A stretch of 64,000 nt of DNA, from NCBI RefSeq assembly GCF_000247815.1, contig NC_021673.1, positions 112,819,479 through 112,883,478 on the forward strand, read 5' to 3'. Shown in pieces: positions 44,077 to 57,255 of the stretch. The position numbers and the translations under genes are program-made. The first letter of the stretch is position 1. Every line of letters starts with the position of its first letter. The DNA comes from Ficedula albicollis. Taxonomy: Eukaryota > Chordata > Aves > Passeriformes > Muscicapidae. The notes beneath the pieces are model-generated. The model saw nothing but the letters and a program-made list of their open reading frames with translations, was not told where the DNA came from and searched no databases.

Positions 44077-45786
44077 TAGGAGAAAAATATCTTAATTTGT
44101 AATAGTGATATTTTTCTAAACTCTGTGTTCTCTTGAAAAGTTTTATTTTTCTGCTTACCTGTCCCTTTTTCAAGCTCAGATCCTGACCCTTTCTCAAGAA
44201 GACATCTTTCTGTCTACCTGGAAAATTGATGGTCAGGGAGTTTTTTCCATCCTCAGTGGTTGCTTTTTAAAGTTTGACAGACCTAAGCAACTGCAGGCAA
44301 AGAGGTCATTTAGCAATTAGATTCTGATTGTTATGTAATGATTTTCTGGGGGATGGTGTGTAACAGATATTCTTTCTTCATGGTGAATTTGCTTGCCTAA
44401 TGTGCACTTATTCCCAGAGATAGTAGCATATTTGCTTACATGCTTGCCCAATTAGAAGTTAACATTCTCTTTTCTTCATTTGCATTATTCCATGTCATAT
44501 AGAGATTTGGCATAAAAGTTTTGGTTGGTTCTCCTTCGGTTTAGTACTTCGGTTGGAACTGTAGCTATTTTGAAGCTACATCTCTTGAGGTGGTAGATGC
44601 AGTTTCTGGTTTTATTTTCTGTGGGTTTTTTAATGATGTTCATGGATCATGTTCTGTAATTAACAAAGAATTTTCTCTGAAGAGATGCTAGAAGTAAATT
44701 CCCAATCTCCATGTGATAGGCAGATTTTCCTGCTCTGCATGAAATTTAATTGGAAAAATTCCCTAGGGGGCACAAAATGTAGTGTTCACTAAGACGCTTG
44801 TCTCTGCTTAAGTGAAGTCAAATAATGACATAACTGTTTCTTTATCTTTACAAAGTACTTTTTGCATTCAGCAGAATGCTGAATCATTTAGAGAAGTATT
44901 TTGCAATGTGGCCGTGTAAAAGATAACAAACAAGCTTTTTGTAGTGGCTAAATACTAGAAGTTATTTTATGTCTGTCTTTGTGGGGATAAGATTGTTCTT
45001 CTTTATTAATCATCCAGCCTAGTCCTAGTTTTATATATAATGATTCTGTGAAATAGCTCCAAGGCACTTCACTTCCTAAATACCATAGGAGAGTTGTTAA
45101 ATGTGCTGTTGCCAGTTCCTGGCAGAGTAACCTATAAGCCTTATTGTATCACAGCCTCCCATGAAAGTGTACTTTGGTTTCATATATGGTCTTCAGATTA
45201 TCAATCAGTCCCATGTGGATAGCTAGTTCTCTATGTTGATCCAACATCATTATTCAAAATAGACGATGCTCCTTCAGTATTATAGCTTTTTCTGTGCAGT
45301 TATGTTCAATGTTAGATGATTTCCTGTAATTTTTCTTTAAATTTAAGACTGAGATACATCATTTCAAGTATACATTCCTCCCCATCTTCAGATATGACAT
45401 CAACTGTTGGCCAATGATATCAAATGAATTCATTAGGGTTTTTTTGGTGGATTTTGGAAAATAAATATACTGGCCTTTTGGAACACCATGCATGGAGTGC
45501 AGGGAACTTTGTATAAGGTTTAAGGGTTCCTGTTCTTGTACCTGCTGAAATGTTTTTCTCATGGCACAACATTCCTTGAGATGCTAAAAGTGCAGTTGTA
45601 GAGCAGCTTTGAGAATGGGTCCAGGGTCCTATGGAGCGCACAATTCAGGTCCAGATATTGTTTGATTGTCTGAAACGCTGCTGATCTGCCCAACATCAAC
45701 ATGTTGTGTTTGGTAGACTTTCTGAGCTCTGAATAAATATGGTTACTTTTTTGCCCTTTTAGTTAACAGATTCTGCCAGCTGTGTG

Positions 45787-45939
45787 ATTTCTGTCCATTT
45801 TCTGTTTTCATTTTTATACCTTAGTGTAGAACCGTGGTGCTCCCATCTCCTTATGATTAATTCATTTCTGTCCATTTTCTGTTTTCATTTTTATACCTTA
45901 GTGTAGAGCCATGGTGCTCCCATCTCCTTATGATTAATT
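45787..45939 (+). repeat. two-copy tandem duplication, 77-bp period
   Basis: ATTTCTGTCCATTTTCTGTT begins both copies (45787 and 45864), which differ at about two positions (AACCGTGG/AGCCATGG). Confidence 0.93.
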
Positions 45940-48359
45940 TTCTATGTTGAAGACTAAACTACTCTTATTTTCCAGGGCTGCAAGCCTGAGTTTATCTCTT
46001 GTCTTACAGCTTCTATTTCTGATCTGGACAGTGACACCCCTGAAGTATACAAGGATTCAAAATGTCTTTCCTTGTGGAAAACAACATAAAAAACATTTGC
46101 ACATGCTTTGTCATAAACTCTTCTCAGAGCTATGATTAATGATGCAGTAGTGTCATACTTCCATGCTGCTCCCAAATACTTCACTAAATCTTATTACCAA
46201 CTTGGGACCTGCTAAACAGATCCTAAATTAGCCATAGGTGTGCAGGAGAATTTGTTCTTCTGAACAGATTTTGAGGGTGTTTTTTTTTAAGTAAGACTGT
46301 GATGGGCATCCGCAGTTTGCTACTGGCATAGAAGTAATACACACATTTCTTCCAGAAGATGATAAAACCTCCATAGTATTCTTGTAAGTGATAACAAGTC
46401 AAATAAATCAGAAAATGTAGGTTTGGCTCTTTGTCTTGGGCTTTTCATGCTATGAGAATATCTGCCACTGGAGGATGTTACTGATTTTGCAGTCATGTAT
46501 CTTATTTCAGTTTGGATTATCTCTGTGTGTATGCCTTCCCATAGGATAGGGAGTGCTAGCTGGGGAAAATGTTACTCTAATTTGGAGTAATTTAGAAGAT
46601 GTGGATATGTATTTTGTATTGATTAAAGAAGAGAATATACATGCAGGCATTAAAATTCAATACATCATACAATTTGTGTTATGCTCAGGGACTGTGTTCT
46701 TTTTACATTTATATTTAGTGGGTGGAACAGATGGTGAGAATAGTTTATTGTGAAGCATTCATGAAAATGGGCACTTCTTCCATGCAATTGTCCTGTATAA
46801 CAGGGCATTCATTTGTTGGTAATGGAGTCTTTGCTGTACTGAAATAGAGTATGTTAGAAATATGTGTTGGAAAAGGTTATCCTGTGCTGAGTGCAAAGTA
46901 GTCCTTGTCTCATTCAGTTACTATTGGCTGCTGAAAAATAAAATTACAAGAATGTTTACAGGAGGCTGTGACTGAAATGGAGCTTTTAGAATTTACCAAT
47001 CTTCATTTCCTTGCATATGTATATTTTGTACTGACACACTTCCAGGGAAGAGACCACCGTAGGTCCTCCAATAAATCTAAAGCATAATTGCATTCCTTCT
47101 ATTAATGTTACTGTTAAGTAGCTTGTAGCATTTGAGACATTTCTAATAATCAATATGCCCACATTTTCTCATTTCTAAAGCATATTTATTCTTCTTAATG
47201 TGTCAGTTTTAATTGTTGCTGAAAAATCATATGAAAATGCCAAATGCCATCATTCATCATAGCGGTGGAATAATTTTTAATAACTTTTTTAGAGATTCTG
47301 GTGGAGTTTGTGTTTTATATAGTTCAGGCCCCTCTTTTACAATTTTTAAAATATTTTAAAGTACAACAGGATGAAACCTGAAGAAGTTTCCTGGGAGGAG
47401 TTAGACGCTTTTGAGTCTTTCCAGCCACCTGGACTTTGATATGTTAGTATTCAGAGGGAAAAAAAGGATTGTAGCAGTATATAAATACCTTGAAGCAGGT
47501 AGCTCTTTAAGAAGCTTTAAAAAGTGTCTTCTAAATATTATCCTAGAAATACTAACAAAATCAGACCAGACAGGATCTCCAGTGATCATCTAATTTGTTC
47601 ATCAGTCATAGGTCAAAATCAGATATGCCTCTGTCATGACTGACAGGTATTTGTCTAACATATTCTTAAAAGGTTTTCACTGATGGAGACTGTAATGCCT
47701 CCCTTTGGATCTAATCTAGCATCTCGTTGTTATTGGTGGTTGAAACCTTTCTTTTCCCAGTATCTTTACAGATATATTTCTTACTGTGCAAGAGTTAGGA
47801 TGATAGCCTTTCTGTCCACTGTGTGAAGTAAGAAGACATATTTTGTAGTGCTGTTCATGAGCCATATGTGTATTTTCCTTTCCCTCTGCTGAGTCTTTAT
47901 CTTAGTCCAGGTTTGTATTGTTCCTCACATACCCTGTTTACTAATCTCACAATTCCTGCTGCTGCCTTCTATGTGTTGATTATTTTAGATCATCAGTTCT
48001 TAGGAAAATTCTGAAAAATGCTTTTGTTTTTTGTGGTTAATGTTTTCAGACAATAGCGTATTAAATATTCTCATCTCTTTCATCACTCTCTGTTCACTCA
48101 GGTAGTTTTAGCAGGTGCAATGGGACTAGTTGTTTAGGCCACAGGGCACTGCTGATGGCAAAAGAGAAGCTGTCCATAATGATTGATTCACATCAGCCTC
48201 ATCAAGCAGCCTTTTGCTTTAAAATAGGTGCTTATATAATTACTGTTGATGACATGACAGGATTATTTTCTGCAGCTGTTGAGTTGGTCTCAAGCTGGAA
48301 GTAAAAATATGTCAGCTGTGATGTTGACTGGAACATAAGAGGTCAAAAGAAAAATGCAT

Positions 48360-48407
48360 TTTGTCTCTTGAATATAAAATAAAAATATTTTATATTCAAG
48401 AGACAAA
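48360..48407. repeat. perfect 22-bp inverted repeat with 4-base loop
   Basis: The left arm at 48360-48381 (TTTGTCTCTTGAATATAAAA then TA) and right arm at 48386-48407 are exact reverse complements separated by AAAA. RNA from either strand could form a 22-bp AU-rich hairpin. It is shorter than a typical pre-miRNA stem and has no bulges, so a palindromic duplication or MITE remnant is at least as likely. Confidence 0.9.
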
Positions 48408-48570
48408 TATAAAATATTTGTTATTATCCAAATACAAAAGCTATTAAGGCACCTAGAAAAGGCTTGTTACCCTTCTCAGAGTACCATTTCTCTAGAGCTT
48501 ATTGTATTATGCAATAAAACTAAAAACTTTAAAAGACTTGTTCCTACTTTCTTCCTTTTTTTATGTTTAA

Positions 48571-48816
<246 letters not shown>

Positions 48817-49197
48817 TAGGCTGATTTGACTGACTAGGAATCGTTCCAGGAAAGAATTAGAAAATCTCCACACTTTTCTTAGGTAAAACTGTTAGATGTA
48901 GAATGACTGTAAAGTTTATCTATGAAAACCAGCTCCTGCTTCTTTGCTTCCTGAAAACTCTGCAGTTCCCTGATTTGTCTTAATGGAAACTGGGCAGCAA
49001 ATCTTTCAAACTTGCCAAATCACTTAATTAGCTTTTCTGCCTATGGTGTTGAAGATAAACTTCTCATTCTCAAGACTTTCTTTATTTTGAATTTCTTTTC
49101 ACCTGTAATCTTTCTTGGTGCTCAGCCAGCACTGTCCAGGTCAATATTAGTTCTGTTCATTCTCCTGCTCTTCACCTTTTACACATACTTGCATATG

Positions 49198-49689
49198 ATC
49201 TCTCAGCTCCAGTGCACTAAATCCACTCATTCACACCTTTTATAAGAAGTATCTTCTCCAGAGCTTATGTCTATGTGCTCAGATCTGTTGAGGAAAATTA
49301 TTTGGACAGTAACAGGCTGGAAATAAAATTTCAGTTTCGTGATCTTTCCTACAATGTCTGGCCTTTCCTGCATTTGTTGGTCAGATTGCAGAGTTTCTTA
49401 GAGTGAGGGGGAAAAAAAAATCTTTCCAGCATGCCTAGTAGTTATCTCTCAGCTCCAGTGCACTAAATCCACTCATTCACACCTTTTATAAGAAGTATCT
49501 TCTCCAGAGCTTATGTCTATGTGCTCAGATCTGTTGAGGAAAATTATTTGGACAGTAACAGGCTGGAAATAAAATTTCAGTTTCGTGATCTTTCCTACAA
49601 TGTCTGGCCTTTCCTGCATTTGTTGGTCAGATTGCAGAGTTTCTTAGAGTGAGGGGGAAAAAAAAATCTTTCCAGCATGTCTAGTAGTT
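49198..49689 (+). repeat. two-copy tandem duplication, 246-bp period
   Basis: ATCTCTCAGCTCCAGTGCAC begins both copies (49198-49443 and 49444-49689). They abut exactly, and I see one substitution (ATGCCTAG/ATGTCTAG). Confidence 0.97.
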
Positions 49690-49707
49690 AAAATAGAAGA
49701 GAGATTT

Positions 49708-49834
49708 CATTTACTCACTTGCTGCACTTAGGGATTCAAACAGTCTTACCAGTTTCAATGGGGAATACTCATCTACTCACTTGTTGCACTTAGGGATTCA
49801 AACAGTCTTACCAATTTCAATGGGGAATACTCAT
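49708..49834 (+). repeat. two-copy tandem duplication, 62-bp period
   Basis: CAT(T/C)TACTCACTTG(C/T)TGCACTTAGGG to GGGGAATACTC occurs twice in direct succession, with about three substitutions. It lies 18 bp after the 246-bp duplication. Confidence 0.93.
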
Positions 49835-52280
49835 GCACTTAATTCAGACTCATTAACTTACCCAAATAGGGCATTATATTTTTTGCAGATGGTCAGTGTC
49901 CCTCTTTTAATATAGTAACTAGAGAATGCAGATCTCTTATGAGTAATTAAAACCTGCATCTGAAATCAGTATTTCAATTCAGTATTGCAGGTTTTATTTC
50001 TTAAACTGTTAGTAGTTGGTCTACCACTAAAGCAGGGCAAAGAAGTTCAATAAAAGAGAAAAAGAGAAAAGAAAAGTTGTATCGATGTACATTTACTCAG
50101 CCTCTTGTCAAATTAGATACTGTATGTTGTGGACCATAATTCAGAATTTAATAACAGAATGCTTGAGAAAGAACATCAGAACAAGATCCATAGGAGAAAC
50201 AATATAAATGTATTTATTCTCAAGCTCCCACAATGCAAAGTCAATATTGATAAATTTTAAGAAAACTATTTTCCCTGCTGTCAAACAGATTGTAGCTCAG
50301 TGCCCAGCAAATATTTTTCTGATAGTTTTGACTTTTTGTCCTATATCTAGTTAATCCATCAGAAATTATTAAAAAAATGTACTAGGTAAAATCATGTTTT
50401 CTCTCCAACCATCAAAGACCCAATGATCATAAATTACATTTCAAGTATGGGCTCTTTGTTTAGAAGTTTTTTACTTTAAGATTTATTTTTAGAAGTGGAG
50501 TATCTACAACTGACAAGCCACTTACCTTCTTATCAGTGTTCTTACAGCAGAGTTTTTTGGCAAGAAAATCAAGAGAATATTTGCTGAATTTAAACATGCC
50601 TCACTAGTTAAAAGCAGTGCATTTTAAAAAACTTTTATCTCAAAAAGCATTCACATAATGCATATAAGATGTTATTTCAGACATAATTGGACACTGTTAC
50701 TTCACAAACAAATGTTGTGATAGGACATTTGCAAGTGTCCTTCTGTGTGTCATCTTCTCACAACATTCTGTGGGTTTGTGTAGCATACCATGTTTTCACC
50801 TGCATTTGGAAGGCAGGAGTCACCAGTCATCTCTGAAAGTTTAATAGAAATGTTTGGCCTCTAAATGTGAAAGTTTGAAAATTTTGTCCAGTGCAGAGTG
50901 GAATAGCCCTGAGCCCTCACTTTGCAGAAATCTTAGCAGAGAAATAAGTGCATCTCTTTTCTTGATATCTGAGAATATGTCTTTGGCTATGCCTGAAGTG
51001 TGACATCCCAGATACAGACTGATGAAAGCAACTGAACTGATGTTCTTTTCCTTCCTGTGGCAAGTGGAAAGTGTCCATGTAGTGCTTAAGGATCAAGTAA
51101 AAGGAGAGAGAATTTTAGCCAGGGAGCTCTGGGGGGGGGTCTCTGGTGTTGGTCACTCTGACTGAACAAGGCAAGGATATTCAGTTTTCCTCTTTTATTT
51201 CTAGTTTCTATATCAAATGGGGCATCAGGCAAGCAAAAATGGTGCAACACTATTCTTTGAGTTAACTGCACATCTCTGGGGGTTCAGTTTTATTGTTTTA
51301 TATTGTCCTTTCCCTGATTCGTCTGAAAATTCTTATTTCTGCTCTTCTGGCTCAGAAGTATTTCCTCCCTTTGTGCTGCTCTGCAGTTGGCTGCTGTTGT
51401 CTTCCCCAGAGAAAGCTGCATTTCTGTGTTGCCATGTGGATATAGTATGTGAAGTACTGTAATAAATGGCACTATAAAAATGTAATAGAGTTATGCTATT
51501 TGTGTATATATAGTGATCTGTGAAATAAATTACTAATGAAGTGCAGTTTCATTTAGGCTTTATTACTGCTTCACATAGAAAAACCTCATGATGAATGATT
51601 CTTTGTCATTTCTGTCATAAACACCATTTTTCTGGGTGGTATAACTCCTCCTCTTTAAATCGTACTCAGCCAAAACTTGTCATGCATGTGTCAGTTTGAA
51701 TAAGCATTTTTAGAAACCATTAGTTAAGAGAGTTGAGGTTTTCTGGTTTTTTATATGCAAGTGTTTATTATAAATGAATGACTTCTGTCTCAACCTTGGT
51801 TAGTCTAATGTGTTCAAGAAAAGTTCAGGGACAAGTTACGAGCTTGTTGGGATGTGTTTTCTGATCTTTCTTTCATTTTCAAGTTTTGTGCTTGCTATCA
51901 GGGAGCTGTTGGAGCCCATGGAACAAAAAGCCTTAGGAAAGATGTCCCAAAATGGAAGAAGTTGAGAACAATTCTTCTGATGTTCATGCTGTCATTTTTC
52001 CTACTTCAGTTAGATTTTTGATAATTTGGGTCACTGCCTTTTTTTCCCCTTGGGAAAAGATAAACTGTATCATGAGTTAGGATTACAATTTAAATTGATT
52101 TCAGCTTGCATATTAGTTTAAATTTTATTTCAGTAGCAATGAGACCATGTGTAATTTTCTGTATTCAAAATGCCTATAAAATAAATTGGAGCAAGTTGGC
52201 AGTTATGGTGGATGCATTTTATCAAGGATTTTATTTGTTTTTATTTGGGCTCAGAGGGAATAAGTATGTAGACATTGTTC

Positions 52281-52580
52281 AAATCATAGAAACAAAGAAT
52301 GTCCTGAGTTGGAAGGGACCCGTGAGGATTATCCAGTCAAGCTTCTCACCCTGCACAGGACAGCCTCAGGAATCACACCATGAGCATTGTCCAAATGCTT
52401 CTTGAGCTCTGTCAGGCTTGGTGCTGTGACCACTGCCCTGGGCAGCCTGTTCCAGTGCCCAGCCACCCTCGGGGTGAAAAACCTTTTCCTGATAGCCAAC
52501 CTAGGCCGCCCCCGACACAACTTCAGGGCATTCCCTCAGCTGCTGTCACTGCCACCACAGAGAAGAGGTCAGTCCCAGTC
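52281..52580 (-). mobile_element. CR1 LINE 3' end, C-terminus of ORF2
   Basis: The + strand reads the reverse complement of a CR1 3' end. It starts AAATCATAGAAACAAAGAAT and GTTGGAAGGGACCC, then GGGCAGCCTGTTCCAGTGCC and ACACAACTTCAGGGCATTCC. The minus-strand frame at 52329-52520 gives RKRFFTPRVAGHWNRLPRA followed by SLTELKKHLDNA, the conserved C-terminal block of CR1 reverse-transcriptase proteins. It is 5'-truncated, as is usual for LINE insertions, and too short to be active. Its 5' end (from 52504) was copied into the adjoining 872-bp duplication. Confidence 0.88.
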
Positions 52581-54246
52581 ATGGCTGAGAAGCAGCCATA
52601 CCTCACCTCAGAGTTGTCTGTTTAGCAGACTGCTCCAAAACCTTGCATCGCTGGATAGCAGGAACCTCGCGGCTGAAATTTGAACATCCAGTTTTTCAGC
52701 TCTTCATTAATCTGTATAGATTCAAAGACTCAAAATCCTTGAAGCTCAGCTGATCCAGAAGCCTGTTGGGTGATTCCCTGGGAGACCTATGTGACTGAGC
52801 TGGAAATATAGAAAACATGCTGGTGTAGAAACTATATGGAAAGAAGAGTCTCTGCACAAGATATTTCAGTTACCACAAATTCCAGCCATGTATTTTTCTT
52901 TACAGCTTTAATTAGAACATTCTACAGCTAAAGAACAATGGATTTTTAATCAAATACCTGTTTCTGACATTGATACATCAAGCTGATAATTCATTTAACA
53001 GAAACTTTCCTGACCACCTCTCAGCAAATACTCACCTTCAAAGCAGGAAGTTTCTCTCCATATCTAGATTGCTGTATGGCATCATTGAGTCGTTAAATAT
53101 TAATTAAACAATGTATGTTGTGCAACAGGTGTGTACAACAGGTTGCTGAAGATGAATGGCAGTTGGCCATGTTGTGTCTACACCAGCTTTCCCTGTTGGT
53201 GCTTCTGGGTAGTCAAATTCCTCCTCTTAACACTGGGGAATAGGCAAAAGGATGGGGACCACACCCACCTGCTTAGCTTCCAAGAAGTGTAACATTATCT
53301 GAAGAGTAGCAGAAAGCTGAAGTGATTTTACAGATTTTTAGAGAGCTAAATAAAATGTTCTTTCCTCAATGCTCTGGCCGCCCCGACACAACTTCAGGGC
53401 ATTCCCTCAGCTGCTGTCACTGCCACCACAGAGAAGAGGTCAGTCCCAGTCATGGCTGAGAAGCAGCCATACCTCACCTCAGAGTTGTCTGTTTAGCAGA
53501 CTGCTCCAAAACCTTGCATCGCTGGATAGCAGGAACCTCGCGGCTGAAATTTGAACATCCAGTTTTTCAGCTCTTCATTAATCTGTATAGATTCAAAGAC
53601 TCAAAATCCTTGAAGCTCAGCTGATCCAGAAGCCTGTTGGGTGATTCCCTGGGAGACCTATGTGACTGAGCTGGAAATATAGAAAACATGCTGGTGTAGA
53701 AACTATATGGAAAGAAGAGTCTCTGCACAAGATATTTCAGTTACCACAAATTCCAGCCATGTATTTTTCTTTACAGCTTTAATTAGAACATTCTACAGCT
53801 AAAGAACAATGGATTTTTAATCAAATACCTGTTTCTGACATTGATACATCAAGCTGATAATTCATTTAACAGAAACTTTCCTGACCACCTCTCAGCAAAT
53901 ACTCACCTTCAAAGCAGGAAGTTTCTCTCCATATCTAGATTGCTGTATGGCATCATTGAGTCGTTAAATATTAATTAAACAATGTATGTTGTGCAACAGG
54001 TCTGTACAACAGGTTGCTGAAGATGAATGGCAGTTGGCCATGTTGTGTCTACACCAGCTTTCCCTGTTGGTGCTTCTGGGTAGTCAAATTCCTCCTCTTA
54101 ACACTGGGGAATAGGCAAAAGGATGGGGACCACACCCACCTGCTTAGCTTCCAAGAAGTGTAACATTATCTGAAGAGTAGCAGAAAGCTGAAGTGATTTT
54201 ACAGATTTTTAGAGAGCTAAATAAAATGTTCTTTCCTCAATGCTCT
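52504..54246 (+). repeat. two-copy tandem duplication, about 872-bp unit
   Basis: GGCCGCCCC(C)GACACAACTT opens both copies (52504-53375 and 53376-54246), and both end TTCTTTCCTCAATGCTCTG. I see only a one-C length difference at the start and one substitution (CAGGTGTGTAC/CAGGTCTGTAC). The unit begins inside the CR1 fragment and extends into unique DNA. Confidence 0.97.
53376..53455 (-). mobile_element. duplicated 5' stub of the CR1 fragment
   Basis: These bases repeat 52504-52580, the inner end of the CR1 insertion, without its 3' end. They arose by the local duplication and not by a second retrotransposition. Confidence 0.8.
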
Positions 54247-56163
54247 GAAATAAGTGTGTCTTTTCAGACTCTGTAACTGCTTAACACCTTCCTGATCTTT
54301 GAGACCTTCACTCCATCCTGCATTTTCTCTTCTGCTAATACTGGGCTCTTTTGAGTCTCTTGTGATTTGCACCTGCCTCACCCTTTCACATAGGCTGTGA
54401 ACCTCTTCCTGCAAAAATACTTAAAAGCCACCTCAGACATGTGTGTTAGGTAGCACTGCCATTTTATCAGACCATATCTATCCGGGAAGAACATTCAAAA
54501 TAGTAGAGGAAATCACAGTAGTAGTTATATCTTGTCTCAGCTTTACTTATTTAATGAAAGAAATTCAGCAATTATCTATCTTTTATATACAGTTTATAGA
54601 TAGTCAGGTCAGTTACTTAAATTAGAAACTTCAGTATTCCTAAAGAATTACTTAAGTCGTAGTATTGCAGAAAGGCCTATGAATATTTCAGGTTGGTAGC
54701 AGGTCAATCTACTAAAAAGAAAAACATGATGTACAAATCAAAAGATTCTAGAATGTGTCAAAACTCACCTTATCTTTGTTTAGATTTCTAAATCAGCGAA
54801 TCCCAACATAATTACTCTCTCTTGGGTCAGTATTGCTATGCAATCACATCACAGCATCCTTTTATTGTAAGATCAGTGCAGGTTGTGCCTATCTGTCTTG
54901 GCCCATTCATTTTAGGTTGGTGTAGTTTGAATCTGTCAATGTAAAGATTCCTTCTCATCTTGCATTGAAAAAAGGCACAGGGTGAATGTCAGTTAGTGAT
55001 TTACTCTGCTCTGTTTAAAATAATAAATAGTAATTTTGGGGAAGGTTATCTACAGAATTCCAATTCAAACCTCTTTGTCTTCATGCAGTATGAATCAGCT
55101 TAATATCTGTTCCTACAATTTGAGCAATGATGACAAAAAGTAGCCATTGTTTTTGATGTGCACAAATTACCTCTACTCCCAAGCACATCAGTTGGAATTC
55201 TGTGGTGGAGAGTGGGTAATGAATAATACAAAATGTTCTTGTACTTGTAAAAGTCAAGAAGAGAAGTCTGATATCTGACATTCTGAACACTTATTATTTA
55301 GTATGTATCTTACTGTATATTAGTTTTTTTTATCAGAAGAGAGTAAGTGAAGCTTGATTTTCACAGTTTGTTTCATGTAGCCATGTAACCATCTCCCTGC
55401 TTGTTTTATTAACTTCATGAGTGCTTGAGGATTGTATTTGCCATTGAATTTTTGCAGAATTGCCTTTATAAAAAGACTAGCTGCAGAAATTAGTGCTGTG
55501 TGTATTATTTGCTACCAGGTTTATTTTATGTTTCTCTACATGGAATTATTGTGTAGTAGTAGTTATATGGTTACCTTATCTTAGCTGCCTTTTTTGCTGA
55601 TACTACAACGCTTTAGCTATGTCCTTTTCCATTCTCTATCATCAGTAGCTTTCAAATATTTATTACTATGTTCCTGTAAATGTTTGAGTTTTACACTGAA
55701 ACAGTTTTAGGGTTATGACAAAACCATTTAGTTCAGAGGAGAACATTTGCAACTGAAGGTTAAATGTAACATATGTCATCTGCACCTAAGCAGATTTAAA
55801 AAGCTGTTAAATTGGCACCCCTGTGTGTGCAGTAATTGAAGGTCATTTTATGTCACATTTCTCCCTTTAGCTGACATTTTTTCTTCATTTTTACTGGTTG
55901 ATGTGGACAGCATGGTGTTGTTATAATGTGCTTATTTGTACATCTTTGTTAGGGTAGTTTCAATACAGGTATCTTACAGACTAGATATATGAAGAAATTC
56001 CAAAGATTTAATCTTTTCAATAAGATTCTGGGTCTGCCTTTTCAGGAAGATTCTGTGTCTGATTCCTGAGCTGAGCTAGCCAAGGGTTTTCAGACAGGTT
56101 ACTACCCCCAGCTGGCCTTCTGTCCTTATGCGGGAAGTTAATCCTTATTTTACCTAACACACC

Positions 56164-57255
56164 TGTATGGATGGTGTATGTGTGTATTTCACAGTCACGT
56201 ACTAACAGCAAACATCAGTTTCACTTTACACGTGAGTTGAAAGCTGAAGCATTTTACTTCAAAATCCCAATTGTCTTTAGCTGCAAGAAAGCTACTCTTT
56301 CAGCTTCCCTAGGCAGTCCAGAAAGGCTCACTGCAATTGCATTGCAATCTGGCTGCTCTGATTGATGTGGTAATGGAATTCTTGTTTGCTTGTTTCCAGT
56401 AATCCCTAGAGGTCCTCCTCAGTATCAGTACGTCTACATATGTGAATGGGAAGCTTTACATTTTTGATTAAGTGTCATGGTTTCATATTTCTGCAGGTTT
56501 GGTCACTATATCTCAGAAGTGTGAATCAGTGTTTTCACCCTGCCGTATCCATGTTGTGGATCTCCCCCTGCCGTATCCATGTTGTGGAAGTTCTTTTTTG
56601 ATTTCTAAAGCCTAGTTACAAGCTCTTGTCACACGCAAAACATGTCTCACCTTTAAGAACAAATTTTGCAGAGGTGTTAGGAGTCTAAAGCCTAGTTACA
56701 AGCTCTTGTCACACGTAAAACATGTCTCACCTTTAAGAACACATTTTGCAGAGGTGTTAGGAATGTATGGATGGTGTATGTGTGTATTCCACAGTCACGT
56801 ACTAACAGCAAACATCAGTTTCACTTTACACGTGAGTTGAAAGCTGAAGCATTTTACTTCAAAATCCCAATTGTCTTTAGCTGCAAGAAAGCTACTCTTT
56901 CAGCTTCCCTAGGCAGTCCAGAAAGGCTCACTGCAATTGCATTGCAATCTGGCTGCTCTGATTGATGTGGTAATGGAATTCTTGTTTGCTTGTTTCCAGT
57001 AATCCCTAGAGGTCCTCCTCAGTATCAGTACGTCTACATATGTGAATGGGAAGCTTTACATTTTTGATTAAGTGTCATGGTTTCATATTTCTGCAGGTTT
57101 GGTCACTATATCTCAGAAGTGTGAATCAGTGTTTTCACCCTGCCGTATCCATGTTGTGGAAGTTCTTTTTTGATTTCTAAAGCCTAGTTACAAGCTCTTG
57201 TCACACGCAAAACATGTCTCACCTTTAAGAACAAATTTTGCAGAGGTGTTAGGAG
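56164..57255 (+). repeat. nested duplication, 600-bp period
   Basis: TGTATGGATGGTGTATGTGT starts at 56164 and 56764, exactly 600 bp apart. Copy 1 has two inner duplications that copy 2 (56764-57255) lacks. CCCTGCCGTATCCATGTTGT occurs twice, about 27 bp apart, and an 80-bp block starting TCTAAAGCCTAGTTACAAGC occurs at 56604 and 56684. Outside these the two copies differ by about one base (TTTCACAG/TTCCACAG). Confidence 0.95.
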
